Shown here piece after piece: positions 1-7,101 of a stretch of 29,364 bases of DNA. Source of the stretch: CAVRZR01 sp964354215 (GTDB lineage Bacteria; Actinomycetota; Coriobacteriia; Anaerosomatales; CAVRZR01); assembly GCA_964354215.1 (NCBI GenBank), contig CAYGYT010000025.1, positions 1 to 29,364 on the forward strand. Reading direction: 5' to 3'. The notes beneath the pieces were generated by a model. It was not told the DNA's origin. It worked only from the letters and a program-made list of their open reading frames with translations, and searched no databases. The position numbers and the translations under genes were made by a program. Within the stretch, counting starts at the first letter, position 1. Every line of letters begins with the position of its first letter.

Positions 1-18
1 CTCGACGAGCTGGGTCAT
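1..18 (-). CDS. N-terminal start of an unidentified leftward gene (partial)
   Basis: The reverse strand has an ATG at 18-16 followed by codons for MTQLVE before the window ends. A GGGAGG Shine-Dalgarno-like sequence (reverse complement of 29-34) sits 10 nt upstream. Only six codons are visible, so no function can be given. The start codon overlaps the stop of a possible 24-codon leader ORF (89-15) as ATGA. Confidence 0.4.
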
Positions 19-89
19 GTTCGGTCAACCTCCCGTGATCGAGCTCCACTCGGCATACGTGGAAGCCCTCCTAGACGCATTGTGCCCAT
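15..89 (-). CDS. possible 24-aa leader peptide ORF
   Basis: ATG at 89-87 is preceded by AGGAGG (94-99) at 4 nt. The frame runs 24 codons (beginning MGTMRLGG, ending REVDRT) and stops with TGA overlapping the ATG of the next gene (ATGA). A second AGGAGG (67-72) stands 10 nt before an internal in-frame ATG at 56-54. The peptide matches no family I know. It could be a translational-coupling leader or simply the untranslated leader of the next gene. The ribosome-binding signal is good, but the ORF is very short. Confidence 0.25.
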   Translation of the reverse strand: MGTMRLGGLPRMPSGARSREVDRT

Positions 90-118
90 GTCGCCTCCTG
101 GTTGACCGCGTTGGATGA

Positions 119-145
119 ATGTTAGGAGACGCGCGAAGAATGCAA
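119..145 (-). promoter_or_regulatory. possible promoter for the leftmost leftward gene
   Basis: On the reverse strand TTGCAT (140-145) and TAACAT (119-124) are separated by 15 nt. The spacing is short, but the -35 hexamer is the same as that of the initiator-tRNA promoter at 2470-2498. Transcription would start about 25 nt before the possible leader ORF. Confidence 0.25.
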
Positions 146-147
146 AA

Positions 148-178
148 CAGGCCAGACACGTTTGCCATGTCTGACCTG
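148..178 (-). terminator. hairpin after the tRNA fragment
   Basis: Arms 148-158 and 168-178 pair over 11 positions with one mismatch around a 9-nt loop. On the reverse strand the hairpin is followed by GTTTTGC. It matches the hairpin that follows the intact initiator tRNA (2321-2352): both share ACAGGCCAGACAC and a TCTG(A/G)CCTG arm. It therefore looks like the terminator of the lost tRNA copy. Confidence 0.45.
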
Positions 179-187
179 CATTGACTT

Positions 188-230
188 TGATCGCGGGGCA
201 GGATTCGAACCTGCGCCCTTCGGTTATGAG
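188..230 (-). pseudogene. 3' half of an initiator-tRNA gene (tRNA remnant or attachment-site copy)
   Basis: Read on the reverse strand, this 43-nt stretch matches the intact tRNA-fMet at 2362-2438 from the start of the anticodon loop (CTCATAA) through the T arm to the 3' end. It carries about five differences: one base lost in the anticodon stem, a variable-loop change, TTCAAAT to TTCGAAT in the T loop, one C lost in the acceptor strand, and TCA in place of CCA. Similarity stops abruptly on the 5' side of the anticodon loop, and no D arm or 5' acceptor strand can be found upstream. Downstream, a related hairpin and the sequence CTTTGATCGCGG are also conserved with the intact copy. Such a fragment is typical of the distal end of an element integrated in a tRNA gene, or of a degraded duplicate. 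It is not a functional tRNA. Confidence 0.7.
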
Positions 231-311
231 TTTGAAATACTCCTCGGAGGCACCGCTGTGATGTTAGGTCTGAGCTGCTGCTTCACTCGCTGGTAGGCTT
301 GGCCGATTTGC

Positions 312-395
312 GTGGTGCCTAAGCCTGGTTTCACGCTGCCCGATCTCAACGGCAACCCGGTCAGCCTGTCGGACTTCCGCAGCCGGAAGAATGTG
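312..395 (+). pseudogene. N-terminal remnant of a peroxiredoxin (AhpC/TSA family)
   Basis: The forward frame reads 28 residues containing GFTLPDLNGNPVSLSDFR followed by KNV. This is the classic opening of bacterioferritin-comigratory or AhpC/TSA peroxiredoxins (P-x-FTLPD-x-G-x-x-VSLSDF). The reading then turns into low-complexity Arg-rich sequence with no continuation to the catalytic Cys, and a real gene begins on the opposite strand. No ribosome-binding site is seen before the GTG. This is a truncated remnant, probably left by a rearrangement next to the tRNA fragment. Confidence 0.6.
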
Positions 396-435
396 AGGGT
401 ACTACCAGGCCGACTCCTTCGCACGCGTGCTCACC

Positions 436-909
436 TCAGGCCTCGCTCTCACGTTCCCCAGCCGCAGCGACCGCCGACTCAAGCGAATCAAAGCTCTCGG
501 CCGAGGGTACGCCTTCAGCACGCCACAAGATGGTCCCGCCGCAGTCAACCAAGAAGAGCTGAACCGTGTCGAGCGTGTCAATCGCGAGGTCCTCGGCCAG
601 GGCATGCAGGTCGGTGTAGACCGTCAGCGTGTGACGGCGCGTATCCGGATCGGGTATGCCGGCACGCATGCCGCCGTCGATGCCGCCACGAAAGAGCCGG
701 TAGCCAGATGAGAGGCTGGGCACTTCCCAGACCTCGGTGCCAGGATGGCGAAGCGCCAGGGCCTCAAGATCGGGCTTCCAACGCTCGACTAGTGACTGAT
801 GCCATTGCTGGAACGCAAGGATGACGACGTGCGGACCCCCCGGAAGGCCATCCGGGATCACGTGCTCCGTGCCTTCAAGGTCACGGACCTTCAGAGCTGG
901 GAACTGCAT
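436..909 (-). CDS. thioredoxin-fold protein, redoxin/ATP10-like
   Basis: A complete 157-residue protein. ATG at 909 follows a GAGGAGAG ribosome-binding site. The pattern is a strand-rich thioredoxin-like fold: VVILAFQQW near residue 30, IDGGMRAGIPD near residue 75, LTVYTDLHALAEDLAI, then TVQLFLVDCGGTILWRAEG. The FIDGGMRAGI-type segment and the LVD-x-x-G-x-ILWR strand resemble the ATP10 / peroxiredoxin-like family as I recall it. There is no CxxC motif, and the only Cys lies in the late strand, so a classical disulfide or peroxidase reaction is not supported. It could be a structural or assembly factor. It lies opposite the peroxiredoxin remnant and beside the MFS gene. Confidence 0.65.
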   Translation of the reverse strand: MQFPALKVRDLEGTEHVIPDGLPGGPHVVILAFQQWHQSLVERWKPDLEALALRHPGTEVWEVPSLSSGYRLFRGGIDGGMRAGIPDPDTRRHTLTVYTDLHALAEDLAIDTLDTVQLFLVDCGGTILWRAEGVPSAESFDSLESAVAAAGERESEA

Positions 910-965
910 CGCGTCTCTCCTCTCTGCTAGTGACCACGGAGATCATCCGGCACTGGGCCCGAGTG

Positions 966-2189
966 TCACCCAGCGCCCGGTTCGGTCTCGGCTGCCTGCG
1001 GCGGGGCCGAGAACGCCGTTCCTCGCTTCGCAAACTTGTTCCACGCGAACGGAACCAGCCCCAAGCACATGATTCCCGCCAAGAGCCCAGGCGCCCACGT
1101 GCCTAGACCGCCAATGATGGCGCCGCCGATAATCGGCGCAGCGATCGACCCGACGTTTTGAACCGCCGACGACAGCCCAAATGCGCCGCCGACTTCCGTG
1201 GGGCCCACCGTCTTGGAAAGCACGCTCTGGCTCACAGTGTTCTGGATGGAGATCGCGAAGCACAACGGCGTGAGTACCACGAGCAGCACGGGGACGTTCG
1301 GCGACACGCCCCATCCAAAGAAGAACACGCCAGCGACACCCAGCGTCACGACCAGGAGCAGCCCCTCGGAGAAACGGCGGGTGAGTGGTCCGATGAGCGC
1401 GAGCTGGACGATGACCGAGAGGATGCCGACATAGGCCAGCAGCAACCCGATTGCCTGCGGGCCGAGGCCGAGGTGCTTGAGCGCCCACAGCGAGAACATC
1501 GTCTGGAAGGTCGCGAAGGCGAAGCCGAAGAAGAACCTCAGTTCGAGGGCATCCCCGAAGAGCGGTCTGCGCAGCGCTTCGAGAAGGCGCTTGGCAGTGA
1601 CGCCGCCGCGCGGCGACGCCGCAAGCTCGGCTTTGCGCTCGGCGGACAGGGACTCCGGAAGAAGGAACACGACGAGCAGGACGTTGAGCGTGGCCACTGC
1701 GGCGGCAACGTACGCCGGCACCCCGTAGCCCCATTGGGAGAGCAGCCCGCCCAGCGCGGGACCGATGATGAAGCCGAGCCCGAACGCCGCGCCCGTCAGT
1801 CCGAGTCCGCGTGCACGGTCTTTCGCAGTGGTGACGTCGGTGATGTAGCTCTGTGCCACTGTGAAGTTGCCTCCGGTCAGCCCGTCGAACATGCGGCCGG
1901 CGAACAGCATCCACAACGCCGAGGCCGAGCCCAGTATCAGGAAGCTCACGGCGGTTCCGGCGATCGAGACCATGAGGATCGGACGTCGGCCGAAACGGTC
2001 GGACAGCCTGCCCAGAATCGGGCTGCCGATGATCTGCGCTGCTGAGTACGAGGCCGTGAGCAGGCCTATCAGGAACGCCGAAGCGCCGAAGCGCGTCGCG
2101 TAGTAGGGCAGCAAGGGAAGTATGAGGCCGAAGCCGAGCACGTCGACGAAGACGATGGCGAAGATGGTGGCCAGGCGGCGTTTGTCCAT
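966..2189 (-). CDS. MFS drug:H+ antiporter-type transporter (DHA1/TetA-like)
   Basis: A 407-residue integral membrane protein with about 12 hydrophobic segments. MFS motif A (GRLSDRFGRRP, residues 60-70) lies between TM2 and TM3. GRMFDGLTGGN follows near residue 98, and an antiporter motif-C-like GLGFIIGPALGG lies around 137-148. This set is typical of the DHA1 family, which includes tetracycline and multidrug exporters, but the substrate cannot be read from sequence. The frame is open up to 2285, but MDKRRLATIFAIVF is the natural start and the extra 32 residues are polar and unlike the family. No Shine-Dalgarno is seen. A TACACT box sits exactly 7 nt upstream of this ATG, suggesting a leaderless transcript. 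The gene is the main cargo between the tRNA half-copy and the intact tRNA. Confidence 0.85.
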   Translation of the reverse strand: MDKRRLATIFAIVFVDVLGFGLILPLLPYYATRFGASAFLIGLLTASYSAAQIIGSPILGRLSDRFGRRPILMVSIAGTAVSFLILGSASALWMLFAGRMFDGLTGGNFTVAQSYITDVTTAKDRARGLGLTGAAFGLGFIIGPALGGLLSQWGYGVPAYVAAAVATLNVLLVVFLLPESLSAERKAELAASPRGGVTAKRLLEALRRPLFGDALELRFFFGFAFATFQTMFSLWALKHLGLGPQAIGLLLAYVGILSVIVQLALIGPLTRRFSEGLLLVVTLGVAGVFFFGWGVSPNVPVLLVVLTPLCFAISIQNTVSQSVLSKTVGPTEVGGAFGLSSAVQNVGSIAAPIIGGAIIGGLGTWAPGLLAGIMCLGLVPFAWNKFAKRGTAFSAPPQAAETEPGAG

Positions 2190-2196
2190 TGTGGAC

Positions 2197-2223
2197 AGTG
2201 TAGGCGATGCGCACGGATGTGAA
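2197..2223 (-). promoter_or_regulatory. putative leaderless promoter of the MFS gene
   Basis: On the reverse strand TTCACA (2218-2223) and TACACT (2197-2202) are 15 nt apart, with 7 nt between TACACT and the ATG at 2189. That spacing would place the transcription start at or next to the start codon. The missing ribosome-binding site agrees with leaderless translation. Confidence 0.4.
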
Positions 2224-2320
2224 GCTGACCGCGAACTGTGCTGCCCAAGAAGTCGCCCGAAGGTGCATGACTTCTTGTGAATCATTCGTGAAGTAGCCCG
2301 AAAGTTGGGTGAGACGCAGA

Positions 2321-2352
2321 CAGGCCAGACACCATTCTCGGTATCTGGCCTG
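2321..2352 (-). terminator. hairpin downstream of initiator tRNA
   Basis: Arms 2321-2332 and 2341-2352 pair over 12 positions with one mismatch around an 8-nt loop. It begins 10 nt past the tRNA 3' end. No U-tract follows, so it may act as a processing or terminator hairpin. A degenerate copy accompanies the tRNA remnant at 148-178. Confidence 0.5.
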
Positions 2353-2361
2353 AGGATTCTT

Positions 2362-2438
<77 letters not shown>

Positions 2439-2469
2439 GTATTCGACTGGCGCCGTGGCGCGGGAACGT

Positions 2470-2498
2470 ATGATAGTACGCTCCCAAAGCGAATGCAA
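2470..2498 (-). promoter_or_regulatory. promoter of the initiator tRNA
   Basis: On the reverse strand TTGCAT (2493-2498) and TATCAT (2470-2475) are spaced by exactly 17 nt. The -10 box ends 31 nt before the tRNA 5' end, giving a leader of about 25 nt. This is the best sigma-70-type match in the left part of the window. Confidence 0.6.
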
Positions 2499-2721
2499 CG
2501 CCAGAAGCGACGCCCATCTTTGAAGCTACTGTGTTCGGAGTCACATCGGCATCAGGTTTGCACTCTAGTCCAGCACGGAATCAACACATGAATCCGACGT
2601 TAGAATGAGCACCCAAGCTGGGGACTGATGCTAGAGTAAGAGTCTGTTTCGGTACCTTCCGGATGCTGGGGGCACATGCATCCGGCTGGGGGCGCCGGCG
2701 ACTTGCACGGAAAGGTAGTGA
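2499..2721. other. intergenic region with a leader hairpin before the NlpC/P60 gene
   Basis: No gene is supported here. A perfect 8-bp hairpin (arms 2659-2666 and 2678-2685, 11-nt loop) lies 37 nt before the ATG of the hydrolase, in its presumed 5' leader. I looked for a ydaO/c-di-AMP riboswitch, which often precedes such hydrolases in actinobacteria, and could not match its conserved core. No convincing -35/-10 pair was found. Confidence 0.3.
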
Positions 2722-4041
2722 ATGACGGTCCGGAGCCGAATCGCAGAACTGGCACGATACTCCATGGCGTTCGCTCTCGTGGCGGCGCTGGTGTTCGTCG
2801 TGCCGGCGTACGGCATTGGCACGAGCGACTCCGCACAAGGTACGCCTGCCCCAGCCGTCGAGACGCCGGCGCAGCCGCCTGCCGACGACTCCACCGACAC
2901 GAAGGCGAGTGTAGCGCCGCCCCTTGTCATCGTTCCCGGTTCCTCGACTCTGTCCCGCCCGGCACCGGAACCCTCGGTGATCGGCGATCCGGGAGTCGAC
3001 CCGAACACGCAGCGGTTTCGCGCACAGCTCGCTCAGCGTCAAGCCCAGCTCGACGCGTTCATCGCTCAGCTCGATGAACTCGACCGCGAGCTCTCGATCG
3101 CATCGGAGTCATACAACGAGGCAGCCGACCGGCTGGGCTCGATGAACAAGCAAGTCCACACGGCGGAGCTTGACCTCGCGAGCGCAAACGAATCGTACGA
3201 CGTGGTGAGCGGGATCATGGACAACCAGCTCGGCACGATGTACCGCTCCGGCACCTACGCTTCGGTCGAGATCCTGCTCGACGCAAAGTCCCTTGGCGAC
3301 TTCCTCTCGCGCCTCAAGTTCTTGAACACCGTGGGCACGGACACCGCCGAAGTCCTCAAGGAGTACAGCGAGCGTCAGGCCGAGCTCGAGCAGCAGGTGT
3401 TCAAGCTCAGGAACGCCAAGCGCCTGGCTGAGTCCCTCGAGTTCGAACTCAAGGCGCGCAAGATCGAAGTGCAGCTTCGCATCGTCGAGCGCCAGCAGCT
3501 GTTTGCGGCGACCCAGTCCGACCTGCTGAGCTTCCTCAGTATCGAGGCAACCCGCCGACAGCAAGAAGAGGCGGCTCTGCTCAAGGAGATTCTAGCCGGC
3601 GTATCCAAGGCAGGTGTCCGGGTCGAGCCGGGCTCCCCCGTCGAGACCGTGCTCGCCTACCACGGCGTGCCGTATCTCTGGGGCGGCGCAACCCCGGCGG
3701 GCTTCGACTGCTCAGGCCTCGTCCTGTACGTCATGCGCCAGCACGGCGTCGAGCTGCCGCACTACTCCGGCAGCCAGTTTCTTCTCGGCGAGAAGATCTC
3801 TCCTGTTGAGCTGCAGCCGGGCGATGTCGTGTTCTTCGGCTCGCCGATTCACCACGTCGGCATGTACATAGGCGGAGGCTACTTCGCGCATGCGCCGCGC
3901 ACAGGCGACTACGTGAAGATCTCGCTACTCGCCGACCGCTCGGACTACGCGGGCGCGCGTCGCTACGCATGGCAGAGGCGGCTGCTGTCCATCCAGACCG
4001 CGATCACATCTCCCGCCGCAGCGCTCACATCCGTCGAGTAG
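2722..4041 (+). CDS. secreted NlpC/P60 peptidoglycan endopeptidase with coiled-coil N-terminus
   Basis: A 439-residue protein with a GGAAAGG ribosome-binding site (2709-2715). Residues 11-31 form a hydrophobic signal segment, followed by a Pro/Thr-rich linker to about residue 90. Residues about 95-300 are heptad-rich coiled coil of the PcsB / RipA-like N-terminal type (many Gln/Glu/Leu, AELDLASANESYD). The C-terminal NlpC/P60 domain, about 307-425, has catalytic Cys330 (FDCSGL), His378 (HHVGMYIGGG) and His390 as third polar residue. By family, it cleaves the D-Glu/diamino-acid bond in peptidoglycan stems outside the membrane, and the coiled coil usually keeps the enzyme autoinhibited or bound to a division partner. 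It is followed after 16 nt by tldD, so co-transcription is possible though a functional link is unclear. Confidence 0.9.
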   Translation: MTVRSRIAELARYSMAFALVAALVFVVPAYGIGTSDSAQGTPAPAVETPAQPPADDSTDTKASVAPPLVIVPGSSTLSRPAPEPSVIGDPGVDPNTQRFRAQLAQRQAQLDAFIAQLDELDRELSIASESYNEAADRLGSMNKQVHTAELDLASANESYDVVSGIMDNQLGTMYRSGTYASVEILLDAKSLGDFLSRLKFLNTVGTDTAEVLKEYSERQAELEQQVFKLRNAKRLAESLEFELKARKIEVQLRIVERQQLFAATQSDLLSFLSIEATRRQQEEAALLKEILAGVSKAGVRVEPGSPVETVLAYHGVPYLWGGATPAGFDCSGLVLYVMRQHGVELPHYSGSQFLLGEKISPVELQPGDVVFFGSPIHHVGMYIGGGYFAHAPRTGDYVKISLLADRSDYAGARRYAWQRRLLSIQTAITSPAAALTSVE

Positions 4042-4057
4042 CGCGAGCAACACAGCG

Positions 4058-5503
4058 ATGAGGGGGGTCATCGAGGCCGCGCTTGAGAGCGCACGCTTGG
4101 CCGGGGCATCCTACGCCGACGCGCGTCTCGTAGACACCCAGCACGAGGAGCTGTCCGTGGCGTCCGGGCGCCTCGAGGGCGTCGTGTCCAGCTCGTCACT
4201 CGGAATCGGCGTGCGCGTGATCGCCGAAGGCCACTGGGGCTTCGCCGCTACCCGCGACGTCAGCGATGACGCCGGCGCACGCGTCGCGAAGCAAGCGGTC
4301 GCAATCGCCCGTGCTTCGGCATTGGTGCCGAGCGCCCCGGTGGTTCTGGCAGACCTCGCGCCCGTGCAGGACTCATGGCGCGGTCCGGGCGAGATCGATC
4401 CGTTCAGCGTGAGCGTCGAAGACAAGCTCGAGGTGCTGCTCGCTGCCGACGAGGCGATGCGTCAGGCGAGCGGCTCGGTGAATCTCACCAAGGCTGAACT
4501 TGGCTTCTACAAGGTGCGCAAGGTGTTCGGCTCAAGCCTCGGTTCCTACATCGACCAGGAATGGATCGAGTCGGGTGCCGGCATCACCGCGTACGCGCTT
4601 GGCGATGGCGAAGTCGTTCCCCGCTCATACCCGAACTCGCACGGCGGCGCCTGGATGCAGGCCGGCTGGGAGTTCGTGCTGGCACTCGATCTGCCCGGCA
4701 ACGCGTCACGCATCGCCGAAGAGGCCTCCGCGCTTCTCTCGGCACCGGACGTGGAGGCGGGCGAGGTCGACCTCATCATCGATGGCAGCCAGTTGGCGCT
4801 TCAGGTCCACGAGTCGATCGGCCACCCCGCCGAGCTCGATCGGGTGCTCGGCGACGAGGCTGCATTCGCGGGAACGTCGTTCCTCGATCTCGGCGATGTC
4901 GGGTCGTTGCGGTACGGCTCCGAACTCGTCACGGTCACCGCGGACGCAACTCTCCCCGGGTCGCTCGGCTCCTTCGGCTACGACGACGAAGGGGTGCCAG
5001 CGCAGCGCAGCCACATCATCAGAGACGGCCGATTCGAGGGCTTCATGACGTCGCGCGAATCGGCGGCGGTCCTCGGCCAGCGCTCGAACGGCTGCATGCG
5101 CGCCGACGGCTGGAACCGGATACCGCTCATCCGCATGACAACGGTCTCGCTCGAACCAGGCACGTGGTCCCTGCCGGATCTCATCGCCGACACCGAGAAC
5201 GGCCTCTACGTCGAGACCAACAACTCGTGGTCGATCGACGACAAGCGGCTGAACTTCCAGTTCGCATGCGAGATTGGCTGGAAGATCGAGCACGGCGAGC
5301 TTACGAGCATCTTGAAGAACCCCAACTACACCGGCATCACGCCGCGATTCTGGAACTCCTGCGATGCGGTGTGTTCCGAGGACTACTGGCGACTGTGGGG
5401 CCTTCCAAACTGCGGCAAGGGTGAGCCGATGCAGACGGCGCACGTGGCGCATGGCGCAGCACCCGCACGCTTTCGCCGTGTGCAGGTGGGAGTCGGCCGA
5501 TGA
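4058..5503 (+). CDS. tldD: metalloprotease TldD (catalytic subunit of TldD/TldE)
   Basis: A 481-residue protein of the TldD/PmbA family. The zinc-protease motif is complete: His251-Glu252-x3-His256 in VHESIGHPAELDR, and a C-terminal Cys452 in NCGKGEP at the place of the third zinc ligand known from E. coli TldD. The N-terminal domain shows the family's SSSLGIGVRVI and GHWGFAATRD strands. TldD and TldE form a heterodimer in the cytosol that trims unfolded peptides. In E. coli it matures microcin B17 and degrades the CcdA antitoxin. The ATG at 4058 has only a weak ribosome-binding site, but length and N-terminus fit the family. Its stop overlaps the next start as ATGA, so the two subunits are made together. 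No peptide-precursor gene is visible nearby. Confidence 0.95.
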   Translation: MRGVIEAALESARLAGASYADARLVDTQHEELSVASGRLEGVVSSSSLGIGVRVIAEGHWGFAATRDVSDDAGARVAKQAVAIARASALVPSAPVVLADLAPVQDSWRGPGEIDPFSVSVEDKLEVLLAADEAMRQASGSVNLTKAELGFYKVRKVFGSSLGSYIDQEWIESGAGITAYALGDGEVVPRSYPNSHGGAWMQAGWEFVLALDLPGNASRIAEEASALLSAPDVEAGEVDLIIDGSQLALQVHESIGHPAELDRVLGDEAAFAGTSFLDLGDVGSLRYGSELVTVTADATLPGSLGSFGYDDEGVPAQRSHIIRDGRFEGFMTSRESAAVLGQRSNGCMRADGWNRIPLIRMTTVSLEPGTWSLPDLIADTENGLYVETNNSWSIDDKRLNFQFACEIGWKIEHGELTSILKNPNYTGITPRFWNSCDAVCSEDYWRLWGLPNCGKGEPMQTAHVAHGAAPARFRRVQVGVGR

Positions 5504-6837
5504 TGACCACAGCGGAAGCCCTCGCGCTCGCACGCCGCGCGGTGGAGTTGGCCTCCGCGGATGAGGCCGAGGCGCTGGTCGTCGACGAGACGCTCGCACT
5601 CACGCGCTTCGCGGGGAACCACATCCATCAGAATGTCGCCGAGGAAGACGCGCTCGTCTCGGTTCGCGCCGTGCTGGGGACGCGTATCGGGGTGGCATCG
5701 ACGAACCGAACAGACGACGAGGCGCTCCGTGCGGTCTGCGACGCAGCGGTGTTGGCCGCCTCGCAGACTCCCGAGGATCTCAAGTTCCCCGGCCTTCCGG
5801 GGCCGGAGCCCGTCGACGAGCCGGCCGATCGTTTCTACGTCACGACCGCTGAGTTCGACGCCGTGGCGCGTTCGCAGGCGGCCGCCTCTATCATCGGGCA
5901 GTCGTCATCGAGGGGTCTCACGGCAGCGGGCACGATAGCCACGTCGCTCCGTACGACGGCGGTCGCGAACTCCAAAGGCGTTGCCGCGAGCATGCCCACG
6001 AGCAGCGCGCGGGCGACCGTACTCTCGATGGGCGAGGACACAGGCACCGGTTGGGCGTCGTGGACGGACAAGGATGCAAGCCTGCTCGCAGCTGCAGCCC
6101 TTGGCGATGAGGCCGCAAACCTCGCACAGCGTTCGGCGAACCCCGCCGACCTCGAGCCCGGCGAGTATGCGGTCGTTCTCGGCCCGGAGGCCGTGAGCGA
6201 CATCTTGCAGTTCCTCGCGTATACAGGCTTCTCAGCCAAAGCGTACGAGGAAGGCCGCTCGTTCATGAGCGGCAACCTCGAGAACGCGGTCGGCTCAGAG
6301 CTCGTCACGATAGTCGACGACGCGCTCGCGCCCCACGCGCTCGGCCTCACCTTCGACTTCGAAGGCGCGCCAAAGCGCCGCGTGCCGCTCATCGAGTACG
6401 GCGTGGCGCTTCGTCCCGTAACCGACTCGTACTGGGCCTCGCGAGGCGGCTGGCCGAACTCGGGGCACGCGCTTCCCGCGCCGAACTCGCTCGGCCCCTA
6501 CCCGCTGAACCTCGAGATGGAGCCGGGCGAAGCGACCCTCGACGAGCTCATCGGCTCGATCGAGCGCGGGGTGTACGTGACGCGATTTCACTACGTGAAC
6601 GTCGAAGACCCCATGACGGTCCTGCTCACGGGCATGACGCGCGACGGCACGTTCATGATCGAGAACGGCAAGCTCACCCAGCCGCTCAAGAACCAGCGCT
6701 TCACGCAAGGGGCACTCGACGCGCTGTGGTGGACGAGCGGCGTGAGCGCCGACCGCCGGTTCGTGGGCGAAGAGACCGCGGCTCTCGTGCCCGCGATCAA
6801 GGTCGACAAGTTCTCCTTCACCGGGCAGACCACGTAG
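5500..6837 (+). CDS. pmbA: TldE/PmbA, non-catalytic partner of TldD
   Basis: A 445-residue TldD/PmbA-family protein. It has the family architecture (ALARRAVELASADEAEALVV at the N-terminus, TRIGVASTNRTDDEALR, VLGPEAVSDILQFLAY in the middle, FHYVNVEDPMTVLLTGMTRDGTF near the end). The HExxH motif is absent at the equivalent place, as expected for the TldE subunit. By homology it completes the peptide-threading channel of the TldD/E protease. The start codon overlaps the tldD stop by 4 nt (ATGA). Ten codons before the end the sequence is still typical, but its last codons run into a short repeat, CCACGTAGCGGGCC, that continues beyond the stop. Confidence 0.93.
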   Translation: MMTTAEALALARRAVELASADEAEALVVDETLALTRFAGNHIHQNVAEEDALVSVRAVLGTRIGVASTNRTDDEALRAVCDAAVLAASQTPEDLKFPGLPGPEPVDEPADRFYVTTAEFDAVARSQAAASIIGQSSSRGLTAAGTIATSLRTTAVANSKGVAASMPTSSARATVLSMGEDTGTGWASWTDKDASLLAAAALGDEAANLAQRSANPADLEPGEYAVVLGPEAVSDILQFLAYTGFSAKAYEEGRSFMSGNLENAVGSELVTIVDDALAPHALGLTFDFEGAPKRRVPLIEYGVALRPVTDSYWASRGGWPNSGHALPAPNSLGPYPLNLEMEPGEATLDELIGSIERGVYVTRFHYVNVEDPMTVLLTGMTRDGTFMIENGKLTQPLKNQRFTQGALDALWWTSGVSADRRFVGEETAALVPAIKVDKFSFTGQTT

Positions 6838-6887
6838 CGGGCCACATAGAGGACCACGTGGCGGGCCATAGGCCACGTAGCGGGCCG
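6830..6887 (+). repeat. three copies of a 14-bp repeat spanning the tldE stop codon
   Basis: CCACGT(A/G)GCGGGCC occurs at about 6830-6843, 6854-6867 and 6873-6886. The first copy contains the TAG stop of tldE. The spacing is irregular (24 and 19 nt). It looks like local slippage or duplication next to the terminator, and no function is evident. Confidence 0.55.
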
Positions 6888-6894
6888 CGCAAAG

Positions 6895-6929
6895 AAGGAC
6901 CCCGACGCTCTCCTCTCGTCGGGGTCCTT
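6895..6929. terminator. strong bidirectional hairpin between tldE and the ATPase operon
   Basis: A perfect 13-bp stem (6895-6907 with 6917-6929) with a 9-nt loop. It starts with AA and ends with TT, so short U-runs exist on both strands (CTTCG rightward, CTTTG leftward). It lies between convergent units, and could end the tldD-tldE transcript and the ATPase transcript arriving from the other side. The 170 bases from here to 7102 hold nothing else I can recognise. Confidence 0.85.
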
Positions 6930-7101
6930 CGTGTGGAAACGGCTCCCGCGCGGGAGGGGCCCCACGCGCAGCGAGCACGTTTCCTGGGTCAGGAGTCTCG
7001 TGATCCCGACTGCCCGTGGTATCGGGCCAGCGCCCCGGCGACTTTAGCGGCGCAACGCTCGCTCGCCGCGGGGCGGAGGCTGGAGGTCGCTGGGCGCGCC
7101 C

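Noticed and set aside
188..300. Possible selenocysteine tRNA (TTTCAAA beside a T arm)
   Set aside because: No anticodon stem forms around TCA, no 5' acceptor strand or D arm is present, and CTCATAACC onward matches the initiator tRNA far better.
943..2268. 441-codon leftward frame overlapping the MFS gene
   Set aside because: It is the same strand in another frame. The product is Arg-rich with no membrane pattern, while the overlapping frame is a complete MFS transporter.
2499..2721. c-di-AMP (ydaO) riboswitch before the NlpC/P60 gene
   Set aside because: The expected conserved core and pseudoknot partners could not be found. Only a single simple hairpin is present.
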